A stretch of DNA of 64,000 bases from Epibacterium ulvae. GTDB taxonomy: Bacteria; Pseudomonadota; Alphaproteobacteria; Rhodobacterales; Rhodobacteraceae. The stretch is taken from positions 372,001-436,000 of the forward strand of contig NZ_FMWG01000001.1 in the NCBI RefSeq assembly GCF_900102795.1. Reading direction: 5' to 3'. The notes under the pieces are model-generated. The model saw only the letters and a list, made by a program, of their open reading frames with translations, was not told the origin of the DNA and ran no database searches. Positions 8,806-16,895 of the stretch are shown piece by piece (the stretch's first letter is position 1; each line of letters starts with the position of its first letter). The position numbers and the translations under genes were made by a program.

Positions 8806-9741
8806 ATGTTGAAGCAAAAGACAGGACTTTCCACATCCGCGACCACCGACACATCAAAGAGTGACGGTGTTCAGATCAAGAGTGTCTCTGCGTCCGGGAA
8901 TATTAAGATCGGGCTGAAAGAGGTCAAAGTTGTCTCAAGCATCAAAACTGCGAGTGGCCAAGGTAAGAGCGCTACAGTTGTGTCAGCGGATGCCAATAAG
9001 AAGGACGCTTTGCAGAAAGAAACAGCGCCGAAGCAAGGGGCTAAGGCTGCGGTTTCTGTCACAAGCCATGATAAGAGCGAAGACGATGTAAAGGCTATAG
9101 AGCCTGTTTCAGTGCTTCAATCTGCGGCGCAGCAGATCTCTCCTTCGGTGAAGAAAGCAAAGAAAAAACGCGAACTGTCTTCGCTGACGAAACTGGGGGC
9201 TATGGCGGCGTCTCTGGGTGGTGTGGCGCTGTTGCTTGGCGTTTCTTATTTTGGGGGCGAGACACCACAACAGCCTGTGGCAGCTGTTCAGAGCGCTGCG
9301 GTTGCGCCGGTGTTACCTGCGGTGGTTGAACCGGCTGCTGCCGCTCCGGCACAGATCAAGATTAACGAAGCCGAGCTTGGCCTTTTGCTGGGGGCGGCGC
9401 AAGCCGCTGAGTTGAACACCCCCAACAGCAGCGCGCCTGTTGCCCCGGCTGAGGTTGATGCGATGGTTTCTAAAATTACGGCCGGGACTTTGGCGGCCTT
9501 GCGTTCGCCAACACCAAAAGCTGAAGCACAGCCCGTAGCCCCGACAGCCAGCGCTGAGGTGCTGACCGGGCTGGTACAATTGGTAATAACAGCGGTTGCG
9601 GAAGGCAAAAGCGAAGATCAGATCAACGAAATGCTCAACACTGGATACGCCAATGGTGAGATTGCGGTGCCGTCGGTGCTGGTTGATGCCCATGGCCGGG
9701 TCAGCACTGCTACGTTGATGGCGCTTTTGGTGGCCGAGTAA
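8806..9741 (+). CDS. single-pass membrane protein of unknown function
   Basis: A 311-residue protein I do not recognise. Residues 1-125 are Ser/Thr/Lys-rich, low-complexity and probably cytoplasmic; a lysine cluster (KKAKKKR, around 117-123) precedes one membrane segment (about 130-150, LGAMAASLGGVALLLGVSYF). An Ala/Pro/Val-rich linker follows and then a ~100-residue C-terminal part with short amphipathic helices, presumably periplasmic (N-in topology). There is no signal peptide. It starts at ATG 8806, 65 bases after a CtrA-type box. The two LysM/solute-binding genes follow after a structured gap, so a functional link is plausible but unproven. The domain plan (charged, TM, Pro/Ala linker) recalls TonB/TolA-like spanning proteins without sharing their sequence. 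Confidence 0.75.
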   Translation: MLKQKTGLSTSATTDTSKSDGVQIKSVSASGNIKIGLKEVKVVSSIKTASGQGKSATVVSADANKKDALQKETAPKQGAKAAVSVTSHDKSEDDVKAIEPVSVLQSAAQQISPSVKKAKKKRELSSLTKLGAMAASLGGVALLLGVSYFGGETPQQPVAAVQSAAVAPVLPAVVEPAAAAPAQIKINEAELGLLLGAAQAAELNTPNSSAPVAPAEVDAMVSKITAGTLAALRSPTPKAEAQPVAPTASAEVLTGLVQLVITAVAEGKSEDQINEMLNTGYANGEIAVPSVLVDAHGRVSTATLMALLVAE

Positions 9742-9745
9742 AGCA

Positions 9746-9803
9746 ACCCAGATACACATATAACGCGCGCATCTGGGTCTTGGATATCCAGTCCGGATGC
9801 GCG
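9746..9803 (+). promoter_or_regulatory. two mutually exclusive hairpins before the LysM genes
   Basis: Stem 1 pairs ACCCAGAT (9746-9753) with ATCTGGGT (9771-9778). Stem 2 pairs CGCGCATC (9766-9773) with GATGCGCG (9796-9803). The stems share bases 9771-9773, so only one can form at a time. This is an attenuator-like or processing-site-like arrangement between the membrane-protein gene and the first LysM gene. No T tract follows either stem. Confidence 0.4.
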
Positions 9804-9865
9804 TTTACTATTCCAGATCCGCGCAACGCTGTGCGTGTTGCGTTCAAGACCGTTCAGAGGGACTT

Positions 9866-10945
9866 ATGAAAAAGACGATTGCAGCCGCCGCACTTGGGCT
9901 TAGCGCACTGTTGGCGCAACCCGCAGCCGCAGAAACCTGTGGTGGTGTTTACACTGTTCAAGCCGGTGATAGTCTTTCGGTCATCGCCGAACGCCTTTAT
10001 GAAAATGTCGGTCTGTGGAGTGCGATCCATACGCGTAACATTGATAAGATTGGCCCCAAACCAAACGCGATCCGTGTTGGAATGAAGCTGGAGATGGCGT
10101 GTCTGAATGGTTTGCCAGTTGGCCTGCCTGGCGGCAGAACCATTGCTGAGGCTGCGCCGGTTGCGGCAAAACCTGTTGAAATCGTTGAAGGCGACGCGGC
10201 GATCCGTCACCGGATCAACCTGCTGACCGCGGATGATTTTGCGCCGTTCACTGGTAAAACGCTGCACAATGGCGGCATGATGACGGACATTCTGAATGCT
10301 GCGATGGAGCAGGCCGATCCAGAAGATGGCTTTGCCATCCATTGGGTGGATCTGTGGACTTCACATGAAGAGCCGCTGCTGTCGAACGCTTTGCTGGATG
10401 CCGGTTTCCCGTGGTATCAGCCGGATTGTGCGAATAACGCAACCCATCAGCGGTGCCGGAACTTCCTGTTTTCTGATCCGATGTTTGAAGTTCTGGTGTT
10501 GATGTTCACACCTAAAGATCGGCCTATTTCGTTTGAAAAAGACGAAGATCTTTTGGGGAAAACATTCTGTCGCCCACAAGGCTATGAACGGTACCTCTTT
10601 GATCAAGACGGCCGCAACTGGCTGCGCGAAGGCAAGGTTAAATTGATCCAGCCCCTGACCCCGACCGAGTGCTATGAAATGGTGCTTGCTGGTGAGGCAG
10701 ACGCTGTTGTGATGAATGAATTCACCGGCCGCGCCCAGTTGAAAGAGATCGGATTGGACGCGCAATTTGATGTGGTGCCTCAGCCTATTTCGATTCAGGC
10801 GCTGCATGTGATCATTCACAAAAGCCATCCCGAAGCAGAGCAGTTGCTGACAATGATGAATGCAGCTTTGCGTAAAATTCGCGACAATGGCACGTATCAG
10901 TCCATCGTCGAAGACCATATGGCTCGTATCTGGGCTGGATTTTAA
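9866..10945 (+). CDS. secreted LysM protein with a solute-binding domain (first of two paralogues)
   Basis: A 359-residue exported protein: Sec signal peptide at 1-22 (cut after PAAA), a LysM peptidoglycan-binding module at about 29-78 (YTVQAGDSL...) bracketed by cysteines, a short linker, then a family-3-like periplasmic solute-binding domain (about 115-355). It shares six cysteines with the next gene: two flanking LysM, the PDC...RC pair in the first lobe (FPWYQPDC / RCRNFLFSDPM) and the GKTFCRP...EC pair in the second. The ATG at 9866 follows AGAGG and begins a clean signal peptide; the in-frame GTG/ATG codons further upstream lack this. No permease or ATPase gene is adjacent, so it is more likely a wall-anchored sensor or scavenger than part of a classical ABC importer. 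The ligand is unknown. Confidence 0.85.
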   Translation: MKKTIAAAALGLSALLAQPAAAETCGGVYTVQAGDSLSVIAERLYENVGLWSAIHTRNIDKIGPKPNAIRVGMKLEMACLNGLPVGLPGGRTIAEAAPVAAKPVEIVEGDAAIRHRINLLTADDFAPFTGKTLHNGGMMTDILNAAMEQADPEDGFAIHWVDLWTSHEEPLLSNALLDAGFPWYQPDCANNATHQRCRNFLFSDPMFEVLVLMFTPKDRPISFEKDEDLLGKTFCRPQGYERYLFDQDGRNWLREGKVKLIQPLTPTECYEMVLAGEADAVVMNEFTGRAQLKEIGLDAQFDVVPQPISIQALHVIIHKSHPEAEQLLTMMNAALRKIRDNGTYQSIVEDHMARIWAGF

Positions 10946-10957
10946 CGAGGGTTTGTG

Positions 10958-12049
10958 ATGATCACCAAGTTAACCCGGCTTGTATCTCCGATTGCATTGG
11001 CGGTGGGGCTGTTGCCATCAGCTGCATTGGCGATTTGTGACGTGGACTATGTGGCGCGTCCCGGAGACAATCTGTTTTCGATTGCAGATGAACATTATGG
11101 CGACCGTGACAAGTGGCGGCTGATCTTTGAGCAAAACACACGGATGCTGGCGGGGTCCACGGTGATTCCGGGGCGCACGTTGCGTATCCCTTGTCCTGAA
11201 GAGGAAGCTACAGCTTCTGCCCCAGCCGTGCCGACACCCGCGCAACCTTCTGCGCCTGCGCAGCCCGCACCGGCGGTTTCTACAGCCCCCGCACCGCGCC
11301 AATCGGTTGAGTTAACTTTGCTGACAGGCAATGGATTTGCGCCATTTACCGGGGAAAATCTGCCAGGGCAGGGCATGGTAACTGAGCTGTTCACAGCTGC
11401 AATGCAATTGGCGCCGTCGCAAGTGTCATATGACATTACATGGGATGACAATTGGGACAGCCATCTGTTTCCAAAGCTGAATGACAAACAGTTTGATATG
11501 GGGTTTCCTTGGGTCAAACCGGATTGCATTCAGACGCCGGATCATGAACGCTGTGTGAACTTTCACTTTTCTGATCCGTTGATTAGCTTGCCTGTCATGC
11601 TGTTTGTCAAAGCGGGGAACGAGTTTAGCTACACCTCTGATGCAGATGTTGTGGGTAAGACCCTGTGTCGTCCAGAAGGGTATTACACCCATGATCTGGA
11701 CACCGAGGCACGCCGTTGGTTGAGCGATGGTAAGGTTACGCTGGTGCAGCCGGAAAGCGTTCAGGCCTGTTTTTCACTGCTGAACGAAGAGCGGGTGGAC
11801 GCGGTGGCTTTGAACCTGTTCGAAGGGGCAAACACCATCGTCAAGGAGAACCTACGTGACACCGTTGTGCCGCTGGAGCGGCCTTTGTCAGAGGTGGGGC
11901 TGCATGTGGTCATTTCGAAAAGCCATTGGCGCGGCACATCTCATCTGTACCGCGTGAATGCTGGGCTTAAAAAACTGCGCGAAAATGGGCAGTTTGAAGC
12001 GATCATGAACAAACATCTGGAATTGTTCTGGGCTGATCTGCGGTCTTGA
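10958..12049 (+). CDS. secreted LysM protein with a solute-binding domain (second paralogue)
   Basis: A 363-residue paralogue of the preceding protein, 12 bp downstream in the same operon. It has a signal peptide at 1-26 (cut after AALA), LysM at about 31-78 (YVARPGDNL... TLRIPC) flanked by Cys27 and the closing cysteine, a 40-residue Pro/Ala linker, then the solute-binding domain. The signature pieces FPWVKPDC, RCVNFHFSDPL and GKTLCRPEGYY match the first copy almost position for position, while the linker is much longer. ATG 10958 has ACGAGG seven bases upstream; the adjacent GTG at 10955 is an alternative. Divergence between the copies suggests an old duplication with different ligands or partners. 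The protein is probably periplasmic and bound to peptidoglycan. Confidence 0.85.
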   Translation: MITKLTRLVSPIALAVGLLPSAALAICDVDYVARPGDNLFSIADEHYGDRDKWRLIFEQNTRMLAGSTVIPGRTLRIPCPEEEATASAPAVPTPAQPSAPAQPAPAVSTAPAPRQSVELTLLTGNGFAPFTGENLPGQGMVTELFTAAMQLAPSQVSYDITWDDNWDSHLFPKLNDKQFDMGFPWVKPDCIQTPDHERCVNFHFSDPLISLPVMLFVKAGNEFSYTSDADVVGKTLCRPEGYYTHDLDTEARRWLSDGKVTLVQPESVQACFSLLNEERVDAVALNLFEGANTIVKENLRDTVVPLERPLSEVGLHVVISKSHWRGTSHLYRVNAGLKKLRENGQFEAIMNKHLELFWADLRS

Positions 12050-12053
12050 TGCG

Positions 12054-12455
12054 TCAGACGTAGATATTCAGCTGTGTTGCGGGCATCGCTTCGGCGTGTC
12101 CAAGTAATTTGACAACAACGGGGCTGGCCTTGTGGGCCGGTTCCGCGTTGAGCTTCCAGAGGGCAGTGTTCTGGGCAGGCTCTGCTGGCGCATGATCGAG
12201 GCGATGTCTCATGGCTTGTTCGAGACCCGCTGTATGTGGTGGGCGGTATTTCTGCTGGAACATAGACATATCTGAGTGTTCGGGCTCTGCGCGCCGTGTC
12301 ATTTGCGCAGGGCGTTGCGTCTCAAGACCTTGTCGGTCATCCGTGGCGCTTTGATGCGACTTTTGCACCGCTGGCACGGCTTGGGTATTGGTATTGCCGG
12401 GTGTCTGACGAAAGATGTTCAGATGGCCGGTGTTCATGATTGGCATCATGGGCAT
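12054..12455 (-). CDS. hypothetical protein
   Basis: A 133-residue frame on the minus strand, convergent with the LysM pair (four bases between stops) and divergent from ogt. It is Gln/His/Pro/Ala-rich without membrane segments or a signal peptide, and ends in QLNIYV. An AGG just upstream of the ATG cluster (12455, 12449, 12446) could be a ribosome site. No family is recognised. The fit between two neighbours and the absence of an alternative frame support it modestly; its low-complexity composition argues for caution. Confidence 0.45.
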   Translation of the reverse strand: MPMMPIMNTGHLNIFRQTPGNTNTQAVPAVQKSHQSATDDRQGLETQRPAQMTRRAEPEHSDMSMFQQKYRPPHTAGLEQAMRHRLDHAPAEPAQNTALWKLNAEPAHKASPVVVKLLGHAEAMPATQLNIYV

Positions 12456-12527
12456 TAACCTATGCTAACGAATCCTAAACCTCTTTTACGTGAATTTTAG
12501 GCATTGGGGGCAGGAACCACCTGGGCT

Positions 12528-12556
12528 GGTTAATGAAATGCACGCATTTGTTAACC
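12528..12556. promoter_or_regulatory. imperfect palindrome between divergent genes
   Basis: GGTTAA-TG-AAATGC, an AC centre, then GCATTT-G-TTAACC: two 6-bp arms separated by a small asymmetric bulge, in the 175-bp divergent region between the hypothetical gene at 12455 and ogt at 12631. The symmetry suits a dimeric regulator. The right arm also contains TTAACCAT, which resembles a CtrA half site. No known operator is assigned. Confidence 0.35.
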
Positions 12557-12630
12557 ATGGTCAGGGCAAATGGCTCATATTTTGGGGAAAATCATGGAAA
12601 GTGCCGCGTTTTCTGAGGAGATAACTTAAA

Positions 12631-13095
12631 GTGTCACAATTTTTGCAAGTTCCCTCCCCCGTCGGAGTATTAACGCTTGAGGCGGAGCAGGAGAGAATTG
12701 TGGCGCTGCGATGGGGGGAGGCAGAGCTGGCCTGTGATGATCCCTCGGCTGTTTTGCAAGAGGGCGCCGCGCAGTTAGAGGCTTATTTCAAAGGACAGCT
12801 CAGCGCCTTTGATCTGCCGTTACATGTCAAAGGATCTGATTTTCAAAAGGCAGTCTGTGCGCAGATGTCTGCAATCCCACTGGGAGAGACCCGAACTTAT
12901 GGGGAGATTGCCAAAGAGCTTGGTCAGGCGGCCCAGCCAGTTGGAAATGCCTGTGGCGCAAATCCGATCCCAATCATCATCCCGTGCCATCGCGTTCTTG
13001 GCGCAAATGGGTTGGGTGGATTTTCAGGCGCGGGTGGGGTGGAGACCAAAGTGACCTTGCTGCGCCATGAAGGCGCAGCGGGATTGTTGATCTGA
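12631..13095 (+). CDS. ogt: methylated-DNA--[protein]-cysteine S-methyltransferase
   Basis: A 154-residue suicide DNA-repair protein that removes methyl groups from O6-methylguanine (and O4-methylthymine). The active-site segment IPCHRVLGANG is present with the acceptor Cys119, followed by the conserved GGFSGAGGVETK. The helix-turn-helix region (QMSAIPLGETRTYGEIA) precedes it. There is no Ada N-terminal regulatory domain, so it is the Ogt type. It starts at GTG 12631, with GAGGAG eleven bases upstream. It converges with pcs. A palindrome upstream could be a regulatory site. Confidence 0.93.
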   Translation: MSQFLQVPSPVGVLTLEAEQERIVALRWGEAELACDDPSAVLQEGAAQLEAYFKGQLSAFDLPLHVKGSDFQKAVCAQMSAIPLGETRTYGEIAKELGQAAQPVGNACGANPIPIIIPCHRVLGANGLGGFSGAGGVETKVTLLRHEGAAGLLI

Positions 13096-13099
13096 TCTC

Positions 13100-13834
13100 T
13101 TAACGGCGCGTGGGAATCAGCTGTTGCGCCACGCCAACGACCAGCAGGTAGACTGAGGTGACAACCAGCCCCCAATGCGCCCAGCTTTCTGGGTGGAAAT
13201 CGACCCAAGCCGCCCAGCCCGCAAAGAATGTCCAGGCCAGCGCGATGGGGAGGGAGACCGTGCGCCAGCGTTCGGTGCGCACGGGGTGAATGAATTTTAA
13301 CGGCAGGAACATTGCGATGGCCAGTACCGTTACCAATGCAAGGCTGGTCCAATGGTTCGGTTCAAGCGCAAAGATCACCAAGACCAGCATATTCCAGCAT
13401 CCGGGAAATCCTGAAAAGGAATTATCCTTTGTCTTCATGCGGGTATCGGCAAAATACATTGCGGAAGCAAATGTGATGACGATGATGGCGACCCAGCCAG
13501 TCCATCCCGTCATCAGCCCTGATTTGAACAGCGCAAAGGCAGGAATAAAAACATAGGTGAGGTAGTCAATGATGAGATCCAAGAGCACCCCGTCAAACTC
13601 GGGCGCGTAGCGGCGCACGTTGTAGTGCCGTGCAAGCGGGCCATCGATGCCGTCGACTGCAAAAGCGACGACGAGCCAGACAAACATCAGATCCCATTTT
13701 GCGTCAACAGCGGCCAGCATGGCCAGCATTGCGAAAACAGCACCTGTTGCGGTGAGAAGATGGACGGAGAGCGCGCGGAGTTGAGGTGTCATCTCCACGT
13801 GATGGCGAATTTCGGCTAGGCCTGCAAGGGGCAT
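13100..13834 (-). CDS. pcs: phosphatidylcholine synthase (CDP-choline route)
   Basis: A 244-residue integral membrane enzyme of the CDP-alcohol phosphatidyltransferase family that condenses choline directly with CDP-diacylglycerol to make phosphatidylcholine, a pathway of many alphaproteobacteria. The CDP-alcohol motif reads DGIDGPLAR...DGVLLDLIIDY, matching the D-G-x2-A-R-x8-G-x3-D-x3-D theme with the Pcs-type spacing; the SFSGFPGCWNML block is a Pcs hallmark. About seven to eight membrane helices are visible. The start at 13834 is the best guess; ATG 13792 (MTPQLRALSVH) is an alternative with GGAG immediately in front. In-frame codons further upstream translate into non-family sequence. Confidence 0.9.
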   Translation of the reverse strand: MPLAGLAEIRHHVEMTPQLRALSVHLLTATGAVFAMLAMLAAVDAKWDLMFVWLVVAFAVDGIDGPLARHYNVRRYAPEFDGVLLDLIIDYLTYVFIPAFALFKSGLMTGWTGWVAIIVITFASAMYFADTRMKTKDNSFSGFPGCWNMLVLVIFALEPNHWTSLALVTVLAIAMFLPLKFIHPVRTERWRTVSLPIALAWTFFAGWAAWVDFHPESWAHWGLVVTSVYLLVVGVAQQLIPTRR

Positions 13835-13874
13835 CTGAGCAAATTCCCGCGAGAGCAGGGTGCGCGCCGACTTG

Positions 13875-14087
13875 TTAGTGCAAGCGGCGCTGCTTTGGGG
13901 CACTGGTTTGAGCAGCAGCGACGTGTAGCGCGCCCAACGGGGCTTCAAACGCAGAAGCTGGCAGTTCAATACGACGACCGCGGGGTGCCCGCACAGGACC
14001 GGGCAACGGATTAGGGAAATTTGGGCTGGCAGGTGCGCCGGTGGCAAGATTGATCAGCACAGCGGCATGCACAGAAGAAGGCAGCAT
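13875..14087 (-). CDS. small hypothetical protein
   Basis: A possible 70-residue protein between xerC and pcs on the same strand. ATG 14087 has a good ribosome site (AAAGGA, about seven bases upstream). The sequence is Pro/Ala-rich (SPNFPNPLPGP), basic at the end, and shows no known motif. It ends 40 bases before the pcs start. Support comes only from the ribosome site, strand and position, and it may be non-coding leader sequence. Confidence 0.35.
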   Translation of the reverse strand: MLPSSVHAAVLINLATGAPASPNFPNPLPGPVRAPRGRRIELPASAFEAPLGALHVAAAQTSAPKQRRLH

Positions 14088-14202
14088 CGGGATTCCTTTC
14101 TGGAAATGGATGCGTTTAGTTGGCCCGAAATCGGTTAACGCCAGCCTGAAGGTTGCTTGCAAACTGTATTGCATTTTATGGAATTTTCTTGGGGCTGTGT
14201 TG

Positions 14203-15126
14203 TCAGGCTTTGGGGTGGGTTTTGTTGTAGACATCCATCAGGCGGGTTGCGTCCACGGCTGTATAGGCCTGTGTGGTCGATAAAGAAGCGTGGCCCAGAA
14301 GTTCTTGAATAGATCTGAGGTCGCCGCCCGCCTCCAGCAAATGTGTTGCAAAACTATGGCGGAGCGCATGCGGTGTTGCGCTTGCCGGCAAGCCCAATTG
14401 TGCACGGGTCTGCGCCATGGCTTTTTGGATGGCGCCGGGACCAAGGGCACCGCCGCGAACGCCGCGGAATAAGGCGCTCTCTGGGTCCAGAGCAAATGGA
14501 TAAAGCGAGAGATAGTGATCTACCGCCGCGCGTGCAGCTGGCAGCACAGGCACAATGCGCTCTTTACCGCCTTTGCCAGTAATGCGCAGCGTGCCCGAGA
14601 GTGGGACATCCGCGCGGCGCAGGCTCAGAGCTTCGGAAATGCGCAACCCGCAGCCATATAGCAATGTGACGACAGCCACATCCCGTGCTGCGACCCAAGG
14701 CGTGGTGGATTGCAGGGCAACCGTATCCAGAACGGCTTTTGCGGCCTGTTGCGGCAAGGGGCGGGGCAGTTTGTTTTGAAACTTTGGAGCGCGTGCCGAA
14801 AGCACTGCTGTGGGTTCAAATCCTTGCCGTTCAGCAAGCCATCGGTAAAAGGTTTTCACCGAGGAGAGCCTGCGCGCCAGAGACCGTGCGCTGATCCCCT
14901 CGCTGCGTGCCGCAGCCATCCAGGCGCGCATATCACCTGTCGTGATGTTTTCGAGCGCACCCAGCCCTTGTGGTCCGCCAAAATGAGCGCTCATAAACCC
15001 TAGAAAATCAGTGACATCACTGCCGTAGGCAATAAGTGTGTTTTCCGATGCGTCCTGCAGCGCTTTGAGGTGTGTGAGCCAATGTTCCAGCGCCGTGCGA
15101 CAGGCTGGGGAAATCTCAAGGTTCAC
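14203..15126 (-). CDS. xerC: tyrosine recombinase XerC
   Basis: A 307-residue tyrosine recombinase that, with XerD, resolves chromosome dimers at dif. It has the N-terminal SAM-like core-binding domain (residues 1-100) and a C-terminal catalytic domain with all expected residues: Arg in YGCGLRISEAL, His and Arg in HALRHSFATHLL, His in LLGHASLSTTQAY and the nucleophilic Tyr in that segment. The start overlaps the DUF484 gene by 4 bp (ATGA at 15123-15126). This DUF484-xerC coupling is common in proteobacteria and supports the XerC rather than XerD or integrase assignment. No phage or integron features are nearby. Confidence 0.93.
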   Translation of the reverse strand: MNLEISPACRTALEHWLTHLKALQDASENTLIAYGSDVTDFLGFMSAHFGGPQGLGALENITTGDMRAWMAAARSEGISARSLARRLSSVKTFYRWLAERQGFEPTAVLSARAPKFQNKLPRPLPQQAAKAVLDTVALQSTTPWVAARDVAVVTLLYGCGLRISEALSLRRADVPLSGTLRITGKGGKERIVPVLPAARAAVDHYLSLYPFALDPESALFRGVRGGALGPGAIQKAMAQTRAQLGLPASATPHALRHSFATHLLEAGGDLRSIQELLGHASLSTTQAYTAVDATRLMDVYNKTHPKA

Positions 15127-15842
15127 GACAGCCAGCTGCGCATGGAGCGTTCAAAGACGCCCGCAAAAAATGTGAGCAGATCTGTTCCGTGCTGCGGGGT
15201 GAATTGATCCGGGTCAGTTGAGCCAAAGATGAGCATGGCGGGCAGGCGACCGTTGCCAAAGTCTAATTCCATAACCGCTTCGGAGTGTATTTCTGCAGCG
15301 ATCGCTCCGTAGATTGCAGCTGATCCGGTTTGCAATGGGCGCAATGTGACCACACGTGCAGCGCCACCGCGTCCTTCGGTGGTGTAGCTTTCTACAAAAC
15401 CGGGCGTGACAATCTTGAGAATATTTTCAAAGCCAGACAGAGGATGTGCGTCTTGTGCCTGCGCACTTTCCAGAACCAGAGTGATGCAATTGACCTGCAG
15501 CACGTCTTTTACGGGGCCTTGCAGGGCATTGAGAAAACTTTTGAAATCCTGTGGTTCCAGCAAGGATAGAATAGCGCGATGGATCTGGTTGGTGCCGGCA
15601 ATATTTTCCGAGGCAGCGGCAACGACAGACCGATAGGTGTCTTCCAATTGATCCAGGCGCGTTTCCATCCGTTCCATCGCAATGCCGCGCAGATCAACGA
15701 TATTGCTGCCCATGGCATGCTCTTTGGCGGAGACCAGCGCATTCATAACGCTTTGATCGTCCAGCACAGCGTCGGGTTTGGCCAGAATTGCGGCGCGGAT
15801 GGTTGCATCTAACGTTGGTGAAACGGGTGCGGAACTGCTCAT
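15123..15842 (-). CDS. DUF484 family protein
   Basis: A 239-residue cytoplasmic protein of the DUF484 family, GAF-like and usually encoded immediately before xerC. Residues 30-90 contain the predicted coiled-coil segment (SNIVDLRGIAMERMETRLDQLE split around residue 55), followed by the GAF-like half with LPAMLIFGSTDPDQFTP near the end. Its function is unknown. ATG 15842 starts the conserved part; an upstream extension would run through a repeat element and is rejected. It is translationally coupled to xerC. Confidence 0.88.
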   Translation of the reverse strand: MSSSAPVSPTLDATIRAAILAKPDAVLDDQSVMNALVSAKEHAMGSNIVDLRGIAMERMETRLDQLEDTYRSVVAAASENIAGTNQIHRAILSLLEPQDFKSFLNALQGPVKDVLQVNCITLVLESAQAQDAHPLSGFENILKIVTPGFVESYTTEGRGGAARVVTLRPLQTGSAAIYGAIAAEIHSEAVMELDFGNGRLPAMLIFGSTDPDQFTPQHGTDLLTFFAGVFERSMRSWLS

Positions 15843-15941
15843 GTTACGAGGGCCTTTTTCGGGTCTTTTGTTCAGCCTATCATGGCTTGTTGGGCTTTGT
15901 CGTAAAAACTTTGCCTCACAGTGGCTGTCTTTGCCATATCT

Positions 15942-16037
15942 CGCAACCGCAGCGCCGCACAGCGGCGCTGCCCGGCCCAAGGCGTGGTCGGGTGCGGACC
16001 TTTGGGCCGTGCACGGGGCAAGGGGCGGGAGAGCCCC
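15942..16037 (+). repeat. dispersed three-hairpin element, copy A
   Basis: This copy lies between the DUF484 and transaldolase genes. It has CGCAACC, hairpin 1 (AGCGCCGC-aca-GCGGCGCT, 15951-15969), linker GCCCAAGG (15975-15982), a middle segment that can fold on itself (GGCCCAAGG against CCTTTGGGCC), and hairpin 3 with GGGGC-GGGAGA-GCCCC at 16022-16037. It shares linkers and order with copies at 26120, 26213, 40801 and 51321. The linker differs by one base from the GCCCAACG of the others. Confidence 0.7.
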
Positions 16038-16062
16038 CTGTTCTGGTGGCATAAGACGCAAA

Positions 16063-16093
16063 GCGCCCGACCTTTATCGGAAAGACCGGGCGC
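16063..16093 (-). terminator. intrinsic terminator downstream of transaldolase
   Basis: Read on the minus strand, GCGCCCG...CGGGCGC (7 bp) with an inner CTTT/AAAG helix is followed by TTTGCGTCTT. It starts 25 bases after the transaldolase stop. Confidence 0.6.
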
Positions 16094-16117
16094 AGTAGAT
16101 GTCTTTTCAGAAGCGCG

Positions 16118-16771
16118 TTACAGAATTTTGATATCTGCGGCTTTGATGTCTTTCAAAAACGCATCCAGACCCTTGTCTGTTAGCGGGTGGTTGACCATCG
16201 CTTTGATCACAGCAGGCGGAGCGGTGATCACGTCGGCACCAATGCGGGCAGAGTCCAGAATATGGTTCACGGATCGAATAGACGCGGCAAGGATTTCAGT
16301 TTCAAAATGGTAGTTGTCATAGACGGTGCGAATGTCTTCGATCAGCTCCATTCCATCTAGGTTGATATCATCCAGACGGCCAATGAAAGGTGAGATAAAG
16401 GTCGCGCCTGCCTTGGCGGCCAAAAGCGCCTGATTGGCTGAGAAACACAGGGTCACGTTTACTTTGTGGCCGTCATCGCTGAGGGTTTTACAGGCTTTCA
16501 GACCATCCCAGGTCAGCGGCACTTTGACGGTGATGTTTTCTGCGATCTCCAGCAGTTTGCGCCCTTCTGCAATCATTGTTTCGGCGTCTACGGCAGTCAC
16601 TTCGGCAGAGACGGGGCCTGCGACGAGATCACAGATTTCTTTGGTCACTTCGATAATGTCGCGGCCGGATTTTTTAATCAGCGAGGGGTTGGTGGTTACA
16701 CCATCCACCATCCCCAGATCATTCAGTTCGGCGATTGCATCGATTTCAGCGGTGTCTACGAAAAATTTCAT
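16118..16771 (-). CDS. tal: transaldolase / fructose-6-phosphate aldolase family (TalC type)
   Basis: A 217-residue short-form transaldolase. The catalytic Schiff-base lysine is Lys83 in [11 protein letters not shown], and the family signature GVTTNPSLI is at 24-32. The C-terminal segment [16 protein letters not shown] is typical. This subfamily transfers dihydroxyacetone units in the pentose phosphate pathway, and some members are fructose-6-phosphate aldolases; sequence alone does not separate these. ATG 16771 is supported by the family N-terminus [10 protein letters not shown]. It is divergent from priA with a 124-bp gap. Confidence 0.92.
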   Translation of the reverse strand: MKFFVDTAEIDAIAELNDLGMVDGVTTNPSLIKKSGRDIIEVTKEICDLVAGPVSAEVTAVDAETMIAEGRKLLEIAENITVKVPLTWDGLKACKTLSDDGHKVNVTLCFSANQALLAAKAGATFISPFIGRLDDINLDGMELIEDIRTVYDNYHFETEILAASIRSVNHILDSARIGADVITAPPAVIKAMVNHPLTDKGLDAFLKDIKAADIKIL

Positions 16772-16895
16772 TGCGCAGGGTCCTTGTCATGGCTTGGCCT
16801 TGGTTGGTCTTGCCTTTACCTGATAGATCGCAATGCTGGAACCCAAAACAGCGCAGGATGCCTTTTGAGGGGCGTGTAAACCGGCAGGAGAGATC

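Noticed and set aside
13930-13945. CGCCCAACGGGG resembling the linker of the dispersed element
   Set aside because: There is no hairpin 1 in front and no GGGCGGGAG downstream, so it is a chance match inside the possible small gene.
14203-15126. Integron or phage integrase at xerC
   Set aside because: The protein matches XerC, is coupled to DUF484 as in ordinary chromosomes, and no attachment site or cassette is nearby.
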